Notes: generated by a model from the letters alone, not told the origin. 64,000 nucleotides of DNA from Enterobacteriaceae bacterium 89 (GCA_014156375.1 RQJH01000005.1:186001-250000); one strand, 5' to 3'. Shown: positions 1 to 13,590, counted from the first letter of the stretch. Translations and numbers: made by a program.

Positions 1-144
1 CACCAGATAGTCGCTGGCGAAGGTCTGTGCCTGCTCAAGGCTGCGGGAATAAACGGCGGTTAACTTATAGTTGCCCGTTTCATGGGCGGCATCGACAAAC
101 TGGCGGGTGATCCAGTTGGTACCAACGACTGCGAAACGTATCAT
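1..144 (-). CDS. ygjR: Gfo/Idh/MocA-family oxidoreductase YgjR, 5' part only
   Basis: The reverse strand opens with MIRFAVVGTNWITRQFVDAA at an ATG at 142-144 and stays open to the window edge, so only about 48 N-terminal residues are present. GTNWITRQF is the start of a Rossmann fold where family members bind NAD(P), and the N-terminus matches E. coli YgjR almost residue for residue. The substrate is not established. The gene follows ygjP on the same strand after 72 bp; ygjQ, which lies between them in E. coli, is absent. Confidence 0.85.
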   Translation of the reverse strand, partial: MIRFAVVGTNWITRQFVDAAHETGNYKLTAVYSRSLEQAQTFASDYLV

Positions 145-216
145 GAGGATTGACGTACTCCGAAAAAGGGACCTTTCGCCACTTTAGCACGCCATCATGA
201 CAAAACCAGTGCGCCC

Positions 217-717
217 TTACGCAGAACCGGGCAGTGAAAGCTGCGTCAGCCACAGGCGGGTATCAAATTCCAGCTGGTGATACTGTGGCTCCATATGACA
301 GCAGAGCTGATAGAACGCTTTGTTGTGGTCTTTCTCTTTCAGATGTGCGAGTTCGTGCACCACTATCATCCGCAGGAAGGCCTCCGGAGAATCGCGAAAT
401 ACCGTGGCGACGCGAATTTCAGCCTTTGCCTTCAGCTTTCCGCCCTGCACGCGGGAGATGGCGGTGTGCAGGCCAAGCGCATTTTTCAGCACGTGGATTT
501 TATTGTCGAACATCACTTTGTTGATCGGCGGGGCGCTGCGCATGTAGCGGTTTTTCAGCTCCTGGGTGTAGGCCCACAGCGCTTTATCGTTAGTAATATC
601 ATGAGCTTCCGGATAGCGTTTTTTCAGCACTTCTCCCAGCCGCTGTTCGGCAATCAGCGTGCGAACCTGGGCGAGCAGATGCTCGGGATAACCATTTAAG
701 TATGTCAGTTCGCTCAT
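217..717 (-). CDS. ygjP: YgjP-like zinc metallopeptidase-fold protein
   Basis: 166 residues, the usual length for YgjP (about 167). The defining feature is HELAH in the context [13 protein letters not shown] at about residues 118-130, a zinc-binding HExxH motif with a downstream His (CCHMEP) that could be the third ligand, as in the WrpL/YgjP metallopeptidase-like domain. E. coli YgjP has been reported as a UTP pyrophosphatase; that activity is carried over from the homologue and cannot be read from sequence. It is divergent from rlmG with an 83-bp shared promoter region and no signal peptide, so cytoplasmic. Confidence 0.88.
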   Translation of the reverse strand: MSELTYLNGYPEHLLAQVRTLIAEQRLGEVLKKRYPEAHDITNDKALWAYTQELKNRYMRSAPPINKVMFDNKIHVLKNALGLHTAISRVQGGKLKAKAEIRVATVFRDSPEAFLRMIVVHELAHLKEKDHNKAFYQLCCHMEPQYHQLEFDTRLWLTQLSLPGSA

Positions 718-800
718 GCCTGTCTCGAATTACTGGAAAAAAGGGTATACTCACGGCCCCCAAAGGGGATACCACCGAATTTTACCATCCAGGAGGGCCG

Positions 801-1937
801 ATGAGCCAATCAGACAACGGTTTCCGTTCACTGACACTAAAACGTTTCCCGGAAACGGATGAAGTCAGCCCACTTCAGGCGTGGGAAGCGGCAGACGACT
901 ATCTGCTGCAACAGCTGGACGGCACCGACATCAGCGGCCCGGTCCTGATTTTTAACGATACTTTCGGCGCGCTGGCCTGTGCGCTGGCAGAACACCAGCC
1001 GTACAGCATCGGCGACTCGTACCTGAGCGAGCTGGCGACGCGTGAAAACCTGCGTCACAACGATATCGCCGAGAACAGCGTCATCTTCCGCGACAGCACC
1101 GGCGAATATCCGCAAGAGCCGGCGGTCGTGCTGATCAAAATCCCGAAAACGCTGGCCTTGCTGGAGCAGCAGCTGCGCGCCCTGCGCGAAGTGGTGACGC
1201 CGGAAACCCGCATTATTGGCGGCGCCAAAGCGCGTGACGTACACAACTCCACGCTGGAACTGTTCGAAAAGATTCTCGGCACCACCACCACCACGCTGGC
1301 GTGGAAAAAAGCGCGCCTGATCAACTGTACTTTCACCAAACCTGAGCTGAAAGACGTTCCGCAGACCACCAGTTGGCCGCTGGAAGGCACGCCGTGGACC
1401 ATTCATAACCACGCCAACGTCTTCTCCCGCACCGGGCTGGATATCGGCGCGCGCTTCTTTATGGAGCATCTGCCGAAAGATCTGGAAGGGGAAATTGTCG
1501 ATCTGGGCTGTGGTAACGGTGTGATTGGCCTGAAACTGCTGGAGAGCAATCCGCAGGCTAACGTGGTGTTTGTCGATGAATCGCCGATGGCGGTCTCTTC
1601 AAGCCGTCTGAACGTGGAAACCAACATGCCGGAAGCGCTGGATCGCTGCGAGTTCATGATCAACAACGCGTTGTCAGGCGTGGAGCCGTTCCGCTTTAAC
1701 GCGGTGCTGTGCAACCCGCCGTTCCACCAACAGCACGCGCTGACGGACGCCGTGGCCTGGGAGATGTTCCATCACGCCCGCCGCTGCCTGAAGATCAACG
1801 GTGAACTGGTGATCGTTGCTAACCGCCATCTCGATTATTACCACAAACTGAAGAAGATTTTCGGCAACTGCACCACCGTCGCCACCAACAAGAAGTTTGT
1901 GATCCTCAAAGCGGTGAAGCTGGGCCGTAACCGCTAG
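801..1937 (+). CDS. rlmG: 23S rRNA (guanine(1835)-N2)-methyltransferase RlmG
   Basis: SAM-dependent enzyme that methylates N2 of G1835 in 23S rRNA. From the ATG at 801 the product is 378 residues, matching E. coli RlmG over its full length. Visible motifs are the SAM-binding [13 protein letters not shown] (about residues 230-242) and the N2-guanine methyltransferase signature NPPFH (about 312). The open frame extends upstream to 702, but AGGAGGG at 791-797 lies just ahead of 801 and homologues start MSxxDNGFRSL, so 801 is chosen. Stand-alone gene, followed by GC-rich inverted repeats. Confidence 0.95.
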   Translation: MSQSDNGFRSLTLKRFPETDEVSPLQAWEAADDYLLQQLDGTDISGPVLIFNDTFGALACALAEHQPYSIGDSYLSELATRENLRHNDIAENSVIFRDSTGEYPQEPAVVLIKIPKTLALLEQQLRALREVVTPETRIIGGAKARDVHNSTLELFEKILGTTTTTLAWKKARLINCTFTKPELKDVPQTTSWPLEGTPWTIHNHANVFSRTGLDIGARFFMEHLPKDLEGEIVDLGCGNGVIGLKLLESNPQANVVFVDESPMAVSSSRLNVETNMPEALDRCEFMINNALSGVEPFRFNAVLCNPPFHQQHALTDAVAWEMFHHARRCLKINGELVIVANRHLDYYHKLKKIFGNCTTVATNKKFVILKAVKLGRNR

Positions 1938-1954
1938 GTTTCAGCACTTGCCCT

Positions 1955-2045
1955 GACCCTCTCCCATAGGGAGAGGGAACTGACCGTGCGGTTTTTGCTT
2001 TTCTCCCTCTCCCGGAGGGAGAGAGGGTTGGGGTGAGGGGGAAAA
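1955..2045. repeat. CCCTCTCCC-type palindromic intergenic repeat pair
   Basis: Two complementary arms of the CTCTCCC...GGGAGAGGG type sit head to head 20 bp after rlmG. The same family recurs between genes across the window. It can fold as a long GC-rich hairpin in the rlmG 3' UTR and may stabilise or terminate the message. Confidence 0.75.
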
Positions 2046-2232
2046 TAAGCCCCGCAGCCAGCATTCAGTTCATGCAGACTCGATAAGCATCTCGGGCACT
2101 ATTCCTAAAATCTCCCGCAATCAATCTCTGGAATCCTGTACGCAAAATTGCAGTTTTTCGGCCATTCTTCGCCGAAATCACTGGTTTAATGTCTTCGCCT
2201 GATTCTAATTTGTCCCTGTACTTTGGTGGGAT

Positions 2233-2257
2233 TTAAGTTGCCATTATGGCAACTTAA
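2233..2257. promoter_or_regulatory. Probable HigA operator of higBA
   Basis: Perfect inverted repeat: TTAAGTTGCC (2233-2242), spacer ATTAT, GGCAACTTAA (2248-2257), 40 bp before the higB start. HigA is known to autorepress higBA through a palindrome at the promoter. The assignment rests on position and symmetry. Confidence 0.75.
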
Positions 2258-2296
2258 GCCTATTCTGTGACCAATTCGTCAGGGATATGATGAAGA

Positions 2297-2610
2297 ATGC
2301 ATGTGATCGCACAGAAAGCATTGCTTGTGGCGGGAGAACGTTTTCCGGAGCATCGCCTGGAACTGGCGGCTCTCGGAACAACTCTGGCAAAAGGTTATTT
2401 CAAAACGCCGGAAAAACTGAGGGCTCAGTTTCCCTCGCTGGATAATTTTAAGTACCTAGATAAACACTATGTAATCGATGTCGGACACAATGAATTAAGG
2501 CTGGTGGCGCTGATCTTTTTTGAGAGTCAGAAATTTTATATCCGCCATGTGCTTACACATAAAGAGTACGATGCGTTTACCGTGATGCACCGGACCAAGG
2601 GGAAAAACCG

Positions 2611-2617
<7 letters not shown>
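2297..2617 (+). CDS. higB: Type II toxin HigB, ribosome-dependent mRNA interferase
   Basis: 106 residues, close to E. coli HigB/YgjN (104) through the central SLDNFKYLDKHYV stretch and the C-terminal FYIRHVLTHKEYDAF. It is a RelE-superfamily toxin that cleaves mRNA in translating ribosomes. The toxin precedes the antitoxin, as is typical of hig loci, and its 3' end overlaps higA by 7 bp, implying coupled translation. The start at 2297 lacks a strong Shine-Dalgarno match; ATGATGAAG just upstream at 2287 is out of frame. Confidence 0.9.
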
Positions 2618-5060
<2,443 letters not shown>

Positions 5061-5169
5061 TTATTGTTATGTGGTCGGATGAGTTGTTAATTTAGCTTTC
5101 GCGGAACAAAAGGGGAAAGAGCGAGTGCGGTGAATGTGATGGGATTCAAAGATTGGGGAAACGAGGAGC

Positions 5170-5365
5170 AGGACCCTCACCCCGGCCCTCTCCCTGGAAG
5201 GGAGAGAGGGAAAATCTGCTTCTGAAGTGACATTCCTGCACGCTCGATTCCCTCGCCCCTTTGGGGAGAGGGCTGGGGAGAGGGAGAAAATCTGGTTCTG
5301 AAGTGGCATTCCTGCACGATCGATTCCCTCGCCCCTATGGGGAGAGGGTCAGGGAGAGGGGCGTG
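5170..5365. repeat. Array of GC-rich palindromic repeats between fadH and lsrK
   Basis: At least three copies of the CCCTCxCCC/GGGAGAGGG unit are separated by near-identical linkers (each with TGAAGTGxCATTCCTGCACG). The array occupies nearly all the space upstream of fadH and runs into the 3' end of lsrK, whose stop codon lies inside the last unit. Confidence 0.8.
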
Positions 5366-6941
5366 CGCTGGATGAAAGGCCAAGCCCCGGAGCCTGCCAC
5401 ATCGAAGTCGTCAGCCCGCTGTCGACCAGGCCGAGCTGGTCGGCATACACCTTCTGCCACTTCTCTTTCATTCCCTGATAAAGCTCGCGATGTTCGCGGT
5501 TTGGGGTAAATACCCGGCTCCAGCTCACCAGTTTTTCGCCCGCGCTTGCCATGTCCGGATAGAGTCCAGCGCCCGCTCCTGCGGCAATCGCGCAGCCCAG
5601 CGCGGTGGCTTCTTTCACTTCCGGCACGCGTACGGGCAAGCCGGTGACGTCGCTTAAAATCTGGCTCCATAGCGCACCCTTCGAGCCGCCGCCGGCAAAT
5701 ACCAGGCTGTCGAACGTCACTCCGGAAAACTGCGAGATTTGCGCCAGATTACAGGCGGAGACAATCGCCGCATTTTCCTCGAGAGCGCGGAACAGCGTGG
5801 CTTTGTTGCATTTTTCCGGGTCGATGGAGAGGTTAATAAACGACGGCGCGGCGTGGTACCACTGCTTAAAGTGCATGGCGTCGGAAAAGATGGGCATTAC
5901 GCCGTGGGAGCCAGCCGGAACGCGGCTCGCCATCTCTTCAAGCAGGGCGTAGGTGTCGGTGCCGAGACGTTCGGCAATCAGTTTTTCTTCGGCGCAGAAT
6001 GCATCGCGGAACCAGCGCATGGTCAGCCCGGTAAAGAAGCTGATCGATTCGGCCTGCACCATGCCGGGAATTACGTGCGGATTGACGCGAATATTCACCT
6101 CCGGATCGGTGCGCACCTCCGGCAGGTTCACCACCTGCTGCCAGAACGTACCGCCCAGCACGGCGGTTTGCCCCGGACGCACCACGCCCAGTCCCAGGCA
6201 GCCCAGTTGCACATCACCGCCGCCCATCACCACCGGCGTTCCCACGCGCAGGCCGCTCTGCTGTGCCGCCTCTTTGGTCACTGACCCGAGCAGCGTTCCC
6301 GTCTCTTTCACCGGGGAGAGAATATCGGCGCGCAGACCGGCCATATCCAGCAGCGCAGGCCGCCAGTCGCGGCTGAACAGATCAAGCATCCCGGTAGTCC
6401 CGGCGTTGGACGGATCCACCGCCAGCTCGCCGGAAAGCTTCGCCGCCAGCCAGTCGCTGATCATGGTGATGGTGGCGGCCTTGCGATAAATATCCGGGCG
6501 ATGATGCGCCAGCCATAGCAGGCGCGGCATGGCGGAGAGCGCCAGCGTCTGCCCGGAAACCTCATACACTTCAGATTCAAAGTGATAATCGTGGATCTCT
6601 TTCAGCTCTGCCACCTCGCGGCTGGCGCGGGCATCGACGTTGGCGCAGGCCCAGATGGCCTCGCCGTTGCGGTCGTACAGCACGATCCCTTCGCGCATCG
6701 AACAGCAGGAAACGGACTTGATGTCAGCGGCGCTGAGGTGCGCGCTCCCCAGCGCCTGGCGGATGCACTGACAGGCCAGCTGCCAGTTGGTGTGAAGATC
6801 GAACTCCATCGAGCCGGGTACACCTTCGACGCTCAGGTGTTTCCATTCGGCCTGGCCGACGGCGATTTGCCTGCCTGCCAGATCGAAAATCACCGCCCGG
6901 ATGCTGCCCGTTCCTGCGTCTAACGCTAAAAGGTAACTCAT
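5349..6941 (-). CDS. lsrK: Autoinducer-2 kinase LsrK
   Basis: FGGY-family sugar kinase that phosphorylates imported AI-2 (open-chain DPD), trapping it and making the LsrR inducer. From the ATG at 6939-6941 ([12 protein letters not shown], with GAGG just upstream) the protein has 530 residues; an in-frame GTG at 6971 would add ten. The N-terminal phosphate loop DAGTGSIRA and the C-terminal [16 protein letters not shown]-binding signature are present, and the protein matches E. coli LsrK throughout. The last ten residues (after APGL) go beyond the E. coli C-terminus and are encoded by the adjacent palindromic repeat. Follows lsrR by 37 bp on the same strand. Confidence 0.95.
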   Translation of the reverse strand: MSYLLALDAGTGSIRAVIFDLAGRQIAVGQAEWKHLSVEGVPGSMEFDLHTNWQLACQCIRQALGSAHLSAADIKSVSCCSMREGIVLYDRNGEAIWACANVDARASREVAELKEIHDYHFESEVYEVSGQTLALSAMPRLLWLAHHRPDIYRKAATITMISDWLAAKLSGELAVDPSNAGTTGMLDLFSRDWRPALLDMAGLRADILSPVKETGTLLGSVTKEAAQQSGLRVGTPVVMGGGDVQLGCLGLGVVRPGQTAVLGGTFWQQVVNLPEVRTDPEVNIRVNPHVIPGMVQAESISFFTGLTMRWFRDAFCAEEKLIAERLGTDTYALLEEMASRVPAGSHGVMPIFSDAMHFKQWYHAAPSFINLSIDPEKCNKATLFRALEENAAIVSACNLAQISQFSGVTFDSLVFAGGGSKGALWSQILSDVTGLPVRVPEVKEATALGCAIAAGAGAGLYPDMASAGEKLVSWSRVFTPNREHRELYQGMKEKWQKVYADQLGLVDSGLTTSMWQAPGLGLSSSARPSP

Positions 6942-6978
6942 GACGTGCGCCTCGCTGTTATCGCGCGGCACCCGGCGG

Positions 6979-7947
6979 TTACCCCGCCAGCGACAGCACC
7001 GCGCGTGCTGTTGTCTCTTCCGTTACCAGGCCGTTGATCCGCTTGCCGATCAGGGCCGCGAAAATGGCCTGCGCTTTCTCTTCACCCCCGGCCACGCCGA
7101 TGATGGTGGGCAGCTGCGCCAGCTCATCAAGGGTCACGCCGAGCAGTTCACGATGAATCTCCAGTCCTTCCACCCGCTGGCCGTCGGCCTGCAGGAAATA
7201 ACCAAGAATGTCGCCGACTGCGCCTTTGCGTGCGTACATCAGCTGTTCGCCTTCGCTGATATAGCCCGAGCGCAGGATCGTGGCATCACGCCGCTGATCG
7301 ATAGCACCAATGCCGACCACTGCCGCATCGGCAGCGCCTGCCGCGAGGATCACGTCGCGGACGCTGGATTCACGGCGCAGGATCTCCGCCACTTCCGGCG
7401 ACGACACGCGCAGCGGCGCGGGGATCATGCTGACGCTGCACGCCGCATCTAACTGACCGATGCCTGTCATATAAGGCCCGACTCCGCCGGAAAGCGTGAC
7501 CAGGCGGATTTGCTGCGAACCGATAAATCCGCTCAGATGTTGCAGGCAGCTCATGGTGGTTTCACCAAACCCGACCGCCAAAAGCTGACCTGGCTCCAGC
7601 ACGCCCATCAGCGACTGTGCTGCACCAATCCCCAGCCGCACGTTCATCGGCGGGGTATTCAGCGCAGGCAGTACGCGGGCAATCTTCAGGCCGAAGCGCT
7701 GCTGCAGTTCGGTTTCCAGCGCCAGACAGCCTTCATAGCGGGAGTTGATCTGCACGCGGATCACCCCCGACTGCCTGCCTTTTTCCAGCAGGCGGGAAAT
7801 CTTCAGCCTCGGCAGGCCCAGACGCTCGCCAATATCGTTCTGCGTCAGCCCGTCGTGGTAGTAACACCACGCCACTCTTGCCACCAGCTCCTCTTCCGCC
7901 AGCGCCAGTCCGGCGTAGCGGCTGTCTTCAATGCGTTTTTCGCTCAT
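6979..7947 (-). CDS. lsrR: lsr operon repressor LsrR
   Basis: 322 residues, SorC/DeoR-type regulator. N-terminal helix-turn-helix around residues 22-55 ([20 protein letters not shown] then [10 protein letters not shown]), followed by the sugar-phosphate-binding domain ([19 protein letters not shown]). It represses lsrRK and lsrACDBFG until phospho-AI-2 binds. Divergent from lsrA over a 217-bp control region with two LsrR-like boxes, and upstream of lsrK in one operon. Confidence 0.95.
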   Translation of the reverse strand: MSEKRIEDSRYAGLALAEEELVARVAWCYYHDGLTQNDIGERLGLPRLKISRLLEKGRQSGVIRVQINSRYEGCLALETELQQRFGLKIARVLPALNTPPMNVRLGIGAAQSLMGVLEPGQLLAVGFGETTMSCLQHLSGFIGSQQIRLVTLSGGVGPYMTGIGQLDAACSVSMIPAPLRVSSPEVAEILRRESSVRDVILAAGAADAAVVGIGAIDQRRDATILRSGYISEGEQLMYARKGAVGDILGYFLQADGQRVEGLEIHRELLGVTLDELAQLPTIIGVAGGEEKAQAIFAALIGKRINGLVTEETTARAVLSLAG

Positions 7948-7950
7948 AAA

Positions 7951-7985
7951 GTGAACTCTTATAAAAATCTAGATCATATGTTCGC
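7951..7985. promoter_or_regulatory. Probable LsrR box at the lsrR promoter
   Basis: Dyad half-sites TGAAC (7952-7956) and GTTC (7980-7983) frame an AT-rich core. The whole 35-bp block aligns without gaps to the block at 8117-8151, sharing TGAAC, ATCAT and TGTTC at identical spacing. It sits directly in front of lsrR. Confidence 0.6.
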
Positions 7986-8116
7986 GGTTGCGCGGCCCGA
8001 AAATGTGAAGCCACTGGCAAAACCGATCTTTCATTGCTCACAGCCTGTATAAGGCGATCGAAAGCATAAAACTGTGATCTTTGCACGGTTGTAAATATAG
8101 TTCACCGTCTACTCTT

Positions 8117-8151
8117 TTGAACATTATTAATTCTAAAAATCATTTGTTCAA
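8117..8151. promoter_or_regulatory. Probable LsrR box at the lsrA promoter
   Basis: Perfect inverted repeat TTGAACA (8117-8123) and TGTTCAA (8145-8151), 13 bp before lsrA, with the same geometry as the block at 7951-7985. LsrR is known to bind both divergent lsr promoters. A weak CRP-like half-site (TGTGA at 8073-8077) lies upstream; lsr operons are usually CRP dependent. Confidence 0.65.
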
Positions 8152-8164
8152 TTGAGGCGTGATG

Positions 8165-9652
8165 ATGAAGTCACTGATTGAGGCCCGCAATATCCGCAAG
8201 CAGTTCTCCGGCATCGCCGTGCTGAAGGGCATTGATTTCACTCTGCTTTCCGGTCAGGTACACGCGCTGATGGGCGGCAACGGGGCGGGAAAATCCACGC
8301 TGATGAAGATTGTTGCCGGGGTGGAAACGCCCGACGAGGGTGAACTGATCGTTAACGGCAAACCTTTTGCGCGCCTCAGACCGAATCAGGCTCATCAGCT
8401 GGGCATCTATTTAGTGCCGCAGGAACCGATGTTGTTTCCGAATCTGACGGTGCGCGAAAACATCCTCTTTCGCCTGCCGCGCCAGGCGGATACCGAAACC
8501 CGTCTGGCGGAAAAGCTTCAGCAGCTGAACTGCCAGATCAATTTGCAGGCCACGGCCAGCACGCTGGAAGTGGCGGATCAGCAGATGGTGGAGATCCTGC
8601 GTGGCTTAATGCGCGAGGCGCAGATCCTGATCCTGGATGAACCGACGGCCTCGCTGACGCCAGGGGAAACGGATCGACTCTTTAAACAGATCCGCGCATT
8701 GCAGGCGCTGGGTGTTGGCATTGTTTTTATCTCTCACAAGCTGCCGGAGATCCGCGCGTTGGCGAGCCACGTCTTAGTGATGCGTGACGGCGCCGTGGTG
8801 CTGAGCGGGGCGACGGCAGATCACTCCGATGCAGAGCTGATCGCCGCGATGACGCCTGCCAGCCGCGATAAAGATCTCAGCGACACGCAAAAGCTGTGGC
8901 TGGCGCTTCCCGGCAACCGTCGCACCCAGGCGCAGGATTTTCCGGTGCTGCGGGTCGAGGATCTGACCGGGGAAGGGTTTATCGATCTCAGCCTGGAGAT
9001 CCGCGCCGGGGAGATCGTCGGCCTGGCGGGATTAGTCGGATCCGGGCGCACGGAGTTTGCCGAAACGCTGTATGGCCTGCGTCCACCGCGCGCCGGGCGG
9101 ATCTGGCTGGAAAATCGCGATATCAGCAACGACAGCACCAGCACCCGGCTGGCCAATGGGCTGGTGTATCTGCCGGAAGACCGTCAGGTATCCGGACTAT
9201 TTCTGGATGCGTCGGTGCGCTGGAACACGGTGATGTTCAACCAGCCTTCGCTGTGGCAGGACAACAAACGCGAGGCCGCCGTGGTGGAACGCTATCACCG
9301 CGCGCTGGGCATCAAACTGAATGATGCGGATCAGCCGGTGCGCACGCTCTCCGGCGGCAACCAGCAAAAGGTTCTTCTGGCGCGCTGCCTGGAGGCCAAT
9401 CCGCTGTTATTGATCGTCGATGAGCCGACGCGCGGTGTGGATGTTTCGGCGCGTGCGGATATCTATCAGCTGCTGAAAAGCGTGGCGGCGCAAAACGTCG
9501 CGGTGCTGATGATCTCCAGCGATCTGGATGAATTTCCCGGGCTGGCCGACCGGGTGCTGGTGATGCACCAGGGGCGGCTGAGCGGCGAACTGGCAAGCCA
9601 GGCGGTCAGCGTCGAGCGAATGATGACTCTGGCCTTCGGAGGGCAGGCATGA
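8165..9652 (+). CDS. lsrA: AI-2 ABC transporter ATP-binding subunit LsrA
   Basis: About 495 residues with two sugar-type ATPase cassettes. First: Walker [10 protein letters not shown] (about 38-46), signature VEILRGLM and Walker [12 protein letters not shown]. Second: degenerate P-loop [11 protein letters not shown] (about 285-295), signature LSGGNQQKV and Walker [13 protein letters not shown]. The start is chosen at 8165 (GAGG at 8154-8157 gives a 7-nt spacer); ATG 8162 or GTG 8159 are possible. Couples ATP hydrolysis to AI-2 import by LsrCD with LsrB. Its stop overlaps the lsrC start by 4 bp. Confidence 0.95.
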   Translation: MKSLIEARNIRKQFSGIAVLKGIDFTLLSGQVHALMGGNGAGKSTLMKIVAGVETPDEGELIVNGKPFARLRPNQAHQLGIYLVPQEPMLFPNLTVRENILFRLPRQADTETRLAEKLQQLNCQINLQATASTLEVADQQMVEILRGLMREAQILILDEPTASLTPGETDRLFKQIRALQALGVGIVFISHKLPEIRALASHVLVMRDGAVVLSGATADHSDAELIAAMTPASRDKDLSDTQKLWLALPGNRRTQAQDFPVLRVEDLTGEGFIDLSLEIRAGEIVGLAGLVGSGRTEFAETLYGLRPPRAGRIWLENRDISNDSTSTRLANGLVYLPEDRQVSGLFLDASVRWNTVMFNQPSLWQDNKREAAVVERYHRALGIKLNDADQPVRTLSGGNQQKVLLARCLEANPLLLIVDEPTRGVDVSARADIYQLLKSVAAQNVAVLMISSDLDEFPGLADRVLVMHQGRLSGELASQAVSVERMMTLAFGGQA

Positions 9653-10683
9653 AAACGTTACTGAAGAACCGCGAACTGAGTGCATTTCTCGCCATCGTGG
9701 CGCTGTTCGCGGTGCTGGTGGCGCTCAACCCGGCCTATTTCAGCCTGCAAACCCTGGCGATGATTTTTTCCAGCGCGCAAATCCTCTGCCTGCTGGCGCT
9801 GGGGGCGGCGTTGGTGATGCTGACGCGAAATATTGATGTGTCGGTGGGATCGACCGTCGGGCTGTGCGCCATTGCGGTGGGCGTGGCGCTGAACAGCGGC
9901 TACGGGCTGCCGGTGGCGATGGGCTTTGCGCTGCTGATTGGTGCGCTGGCGGGAGCCTTCAACGGGCTGCTGGTGGTCGGTTTTCGCATTCCGGCGATTG
10001 TTGCCACGCTCGGCACGCTGGGGCTGTATCGCGGCGTGATGCTGCTGTGGACCGGCGGAAAATGGATTGAAGGGCTGCCTGACAGCCTGAAAGCGCTGTC
10101 CGAACCGGTATTTTTAGGCATCTCTTCGCTGGGCTGGTTCACGCTGGTGCTGCTGCTGGCAGGCGCGTGGCTGCTGGCTCGTACCACTTTTGGCCGCGAT
10201 TTTTACGCGGTGGGCGACAACCTTGCCGCCGCCCGTCAGCTTGGCGTGGGCGTGAATCGCACCAGGATGCTGGCTTTCACCCTCAACGGCATGCTGGCGG
10301 CCTGCGGCGGCATCGTCTTCGCCGCACAGATTGGCTTTGTGCCGAACCAGACCGGCAGCGGGCTGGAGATGAAGGCCATCGCCGCCTGCGTGCTAGGCGG
10401 TGTGTCGCTGCTCGGCGGCACGGGCACGCTGATTGGCGCCTTCCTCGGCGCGTTCTTCCTCACCCAAATCGACACCGTGCTGGTGCTGTTCAAGCTGCCC
10501 GCCTGGTGGAATGACTTTATCGCCGGGATGGTGCTGCTGGGCGTGCTGGTGCTCGACGGACGCCTGCGTCAGGCGCTGGCCCGTCACCAACGAATGTTAA
10601 AATACAGCCGTTTTCAGCCTGGCAACAAAGGGGGAAAGCACGTCACCCCGTTTCCGAAACGTAAAAACAAAGAGGTGGCGTAA
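9649..10683 (+). CDS. lsrC: AI-2 ABC transporter permease LsrC
   Basis: 344 residues, BPD_transp_2-type inner-membrane permease with about nine or ten hydrophobic segments; the family motif [12 protein letters not shown] (about residues 186-197) and the EAA-like [12 protein letters not shown] loop are visible. Homologous to LsrD, with which it forms the pore. ATGA overlap with lsrA; the lsrD ATG follows its stop codon immediately. The basic C-terminal tail ([16 protein letters not shown]) is cytoplasmic. Confidence 0.93.
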   Translation: MKTLLKNRELSAFLAIVALFAVLVALNPAYFSLQTLAMIFSSAQILCLLALGAALVMLTRNIDVSVGSTVGLCAIAVGVALNSGYGLPVAMGFALLIGALAGAFNGLLVVGFRIPAIVATLGTLGLYRGVMLLWTGGKWIEGLPDSLKALSEPVFLGISSLGWFTLVLLLAGAWLLARTTFGRDFYAVGDNLAAARQLGVGVNRTRMLAFTLNGMLAACGGIVFAAQIGFVPNQTGSGLEMKAIAACVLGGVSLLGGTGTLIGAFLGAFFLTQIDTVLVLFKLPAWWNDFIAGMVLLGVLVLDGRLRQALARHQRMLKYSRFQPGNKGGKHVTPFPKRKNKEVA

Positions 10684-11676
10684 ATGAAGTTTAACTGGGA
10701 AAGCGCGCTGCTGATTTTACTGGTGCTGGAGATCCTGCTGTTCGGGGCGATCAATCCGCGGATGCTGGACGTGAATATGCTGCTGTTCAGCACCAGCGAT
10801 TTCATCTGCATCGGCATTGTGGCGCTGCCGCTGACGCTGGTGATTATCAGCGGCGGTATCGATATTTCTCTCGGCTCAACCATTGGCCTGTGCGCCATCG
10901 CGCTGGGCGTGATGATGCAGGCGGGCTGGCCGATGTGGCTTGCCGTGCCGCTCACTCTGGCGCTGGGCTTGCTGTGCGGAGTGATCAACGCCGCGTTGAT
11001 CCACTACACAGGGATCAGCCCGCTGGTTATCACGCTCGGCACGCTTTATCTCTACGGCGGTGGCGCACTGCTGCTGTCCGGCATGGCAGGGGCGACGGGC
11101 TATGAGGGCATCGGTGGATTCCCTGATAGCTTCACCGCCTTCGCCAACCTGACGCTGTTCGGCCTGCCTGTGCCGCTGGTGTTGTTTATCGTTATTACGT
11201 TCTTCTTCTGGCTGCTGGCCCATCGCGGGCGCTTCGGCCGTCATCTCTTTTTGCTTGGGCAAAACCCCCGCGCGGCGCGATATGCGGCGCTTTCCGTCAA
11301 TGGGATGCCTTACGTGCTGTACGGTCTGGTCGGGCTGGCTTCCGCAGTAGCGGCGTTGGTGCTGGTTTCTTACTTCGGCTCTGCACGCTCGGATTTAGGC
11401 CGCGATTTGCTGATGCCCGCGCTGACGGCGGCGGTGCTCGGCGGAGCCAATATCTACGGCGGTTCCGGTTCGGTGCTCGGCACCGCGCTGGCGGCACTGC
11501 TGGTCGGTTATTTACAACAGGGGTTGCAGATGGTCGGCATCCCCAATCAGGTCTCAAGCGCGCTTTCTGGAGCGCTGCTGGTGGTGGTGGTAATGGGTCG
11601 CTCGCTGAGCCTGCATCGTGAAGGGGTGCGCACGGTATGGCGGAGGCTTGTGATGCGCAAATCAATCGGAGCATAA
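10684..11676 (+). CDS. lsrD: AI-2 ABC transporter permease LsrD
   Basis: 330 residues, the same length as E. coli LsrD. Multi-spanning permease of the ribose/AI-2 class, with [15 protein letters not shown] (about residues 196-210) as the conserved loop and an N-terminal hydrophobic segment immediately after the start. It pairs with LsrC. No intergenic space to lsrC, and a 1-bp gap to lsrB. Confidence 0.93.
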   Translation: MKFNWESALLILLVLEILLFGAINPRMLDVNMLLFSTSDFICIGIVALPLTLVIISGGIDISLGSTIGLCAIALGVMMQAGWPMWLAVPLTLALGLLCGVINAALIHYTGISPLVITLGTLYLYGGGALLLSGMAGATGYEGIGGFPDSFTAFANLTLFGLPVPLVLFIVITFFFWLLAHRGRFGRHLFLLGQNPRAARYAALSVNGMPYVLYGLVGLASAVAALVLVSYFGSARSDLGRDLLMPALTAAVLGGANIYGGSGSVLGTALAALLVGYLQQGLQMVGIPNQVSSALSGALLVVVVMGRSLSLHREGVRTVWRRLVMRKSIGA

Positions 11677-11677
11677 G

Positions 11678-12691
11678 ATGAAAGCAAAACTGTGTGTGCA
11701 ACTGAGCGCCCTGGCGCTGGCAATGAGCGTCGCTGCCGTGCAGGCCGCGGACAGGATCGCGTTTATCCCGAAACTGGTGGGCGTGGGCTTCTTCACCAGC
11801 GGCGGCAACGGCGCGAAAGAGGCCGGTAAGCAGCTGGGGGCGGACGTTACCTATGATGGCCCGACCGAGCCGAGCGTTTCCGGCCAGGTGCAGCTGATCA
11901 ACAACTTCGTCAACCAGGGCTATAACGCGATTATCGTTTCTGCGGTATCGCCGGATGGCCTGTGCCCGGCGCTGAAGCGGGCGATGCAGCGCGGGGTGAA
12001 GGTGCTGACCTGGGATTCAGACACCAAGCCGGAGTGCCGCAGCATCTACATCAACCAGGGGACGCCGGAACAGCTTGGCGGCCTGCTGGTGGATATGGCG
12101 GGGAAACAGGTCACCAAACCGGATGCCAAAGTGGCGTTCTTCTATTCCAGCCCGACCGTTACCGACCAGAACCAGTGGGTGAAAGAAGCGAAGGCGAAAA
12201 TCGCCAAAGATCATCCGCAGTGGCAAGTTGTCACCACGCAGTTTGGCTATAACGATGCCACCAAATCCCTGCAGACCGCAGAAAGCATTCTGAAAGCCTA
12301 TCCGGATCTGGATGCGATTATCGCCCCGGATGCCAACGCGCTGCCAGCGGCAGCCCAGGCAGCGGAAAACCTGAAGCGTGAAGGTGTGGCGATTGTCGGT
12401 TTCAGTACGCCGAACGTGATGCGTCCCTACGTCGAGCGCGGCACGGTGAAAGCCTTCGGCCTGTGGGACGTGGTGGAGCAAGGCAAAATTGCGGTTAACG
12501 TCGCCGATCATCTGCTGAAAAAAGGCGATCTTAACGTCGGCGACAGCGTTACGGTGAAAGACATCGGCGACCTGAAAGTCGAACCGAACAGCGTGCAGGG
12601 CTACCAGTATGAAGCGAAGGGCAACGGCATCGTGCTGCTGCCGGAGCGCGTGATCTTCACCAAAGATAACATTGGCAAATACGATTTCTGA
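11678..12691 (+). CDS. lsrB: Periplasmic AI-2-binding protein LsrB
   Basis: 337 residues with a clear signal peptide ([16 protein letters not shown], cleavage after about residue 23, before ADRIAFIPK). Type I periplasmic binding protein. Residues that contact AI-2 in Salmonella LsrB have counterparts here: Lys in IPKLVG, Asp in TWDSDT, Asp in GYNDATKS, and Pro/Ala in [11 protein letters not shown]. Captures AI-2 in the periplasm and delivers it to LsrCD. Confidence 0.95.
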   Translation: MKAKLCVQLSALALAMSVAAVQAADRIAFIPKLVGVGFFTSGGNGAKEAGKQLGADVTYDGPTEPSVSGQVQLINNFVNQGYNAIIVSAVSPDGLCPALKRAMQRGVKVLTWDSDTKPECRSIYINQGTPEQLGGLLVDMAGKQVTKPDAKVAFFYSSPTVTDQNQWVKEAKAKIAKDHPQWQVVTTQFGYNDATKSLQTAESILKAYPDLDAIIAPDANALPAAAQAAENLKREGVAIVGFSTPNVMRPYVERGTVKAFGLWDVVEQGKIAVNVADHLLKKGDLNVGDSVTVKDIGDLKVEPNSVQGYQYEAKGNGIVLLPERVIFTKDNIGKYDF

Positions 12692-12702
12692 GGGAGGGAA
12701 CG

Positions 12703-13590
12703 ATGGCTGACTTAGACGATATCAAAGACGGGAAGGACTTCGGGCTCGATCGCCCGCAGAAGAACGCGCTGTATACCCTGAAGGGCTGCGGCTCGCTGGA
12801 GTGGGGGATGCAGTCGCGGCTGGCGCGCATCTTCAACCCGCAGAGCAACCGCACGGTGATGTTGGCGTTCGATCACGGCTATTTTCAGGGGCCGACCACC
12901 GGGCTGGAGCGTATCGACCTGTCGATAGCGCCGCTGTTTGGCGAAACCGACGTGCTGATGTGTACCCGCGGCATTCTGCGCAGCACGGTACCCGCCGCGA
13001 CCAATAAACCCGTGGTGCTGCGAGCCTCCGGGGGGAACTCGATTTTGAGCGAACTCTCCAACGAGTGCGTGGCGGTGACCATGGAGGATGCGCTGCGCCT
13101 CAACGTCAGCGCCGTGGCGGCGCAGGTGTATATCGGCAGCGAATATGAGCACCAGTCGATCAGCAATATCATTAAGCTGGTGGACGCAGGTAACCGTTAT
13201 GGCATGCCGGTTCTGGCAGTGACGGGCGTGGGCAAAGAGATGACGCGCGATGCCCGCTATTTCTCGCTCGCCAGCCGTATCGCCGCGGAAATGGGAGCGA
13301 CCTTCGTCAAAACCTATTTCGTGGAAGAGGGCTTTGAAAAAGTCACCGCCAGCTGCCCGGTGCCGATTGTGATTGCGGGCGGGAAGAAGCTGCCGGAACA
13401 CGAAGCGCTGGAGATGTGCTGGCGCGCCATCGACCAGGGCGCATCCGGTGTGGATATGGGGCGTAACATCTTCCAGTCCAGCGCGCCGCTTGCGATGCTG
13501 AAAGCGGTGAAAAAAGTGGTGCATGAAAATATGAATGCCCGCGAGGCGTACCAGTTCTGGCAGGAAGAAAAACAGGGAGAAGCGCAATGA
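12703..13590 (+). CDS. lsrF: 3-hydroxy-5-phosphonooxypentane-2,4-dione thiolase LsrF
   Basis: 295 residues, DeoC/FbaB-type aldolase fold. LsrF transfers an acetyl group from phospho-HPD to coenzyme A, the last known step of AI-2 processing. The barrel motifs [11 protein letters not shown] (about 50-60) and [12 protein letters not shown], with the Schiff-base-type Lys in VKTY, are visible, and [11 protein letters not shown] is the phosphate-binding loop. Overlaps lsrG by 4 bp. Confidence 0.94.
   Translation: MADLDDIKDGKDFGLDRPQKNALYTLKGCGSLEWGMQSRLARIFNPQSNRTVMLAFDHGYFQGPTTGLERIDLSIAPLFGETDVLMCTRGILRSTVPAATNKPVVLRASGGNSILSELSNECVAVTMEDALRLNVSAVAAQVYIGSEYEHQSISNIIKLVDAGNRYGMPVLAVTGVGKEMTRDARYFSLASRIAAEMGATFVKTYFVEEGFEKVTASCPVPIVIAGGKKLPEHEALEMCWRAIDQGASGVDMGRNIFQSSAPLAMLKAVKKVVHENMNAREAYQFWQEEKQGEAQ

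Noticed and set aside
8073..8088. CRP site in the lsrR-lsrA region
   Set aside because: Only one half-site (TGTGA) fits; the other half CACGG departs too far from TCACA to claim it as a separate feature.
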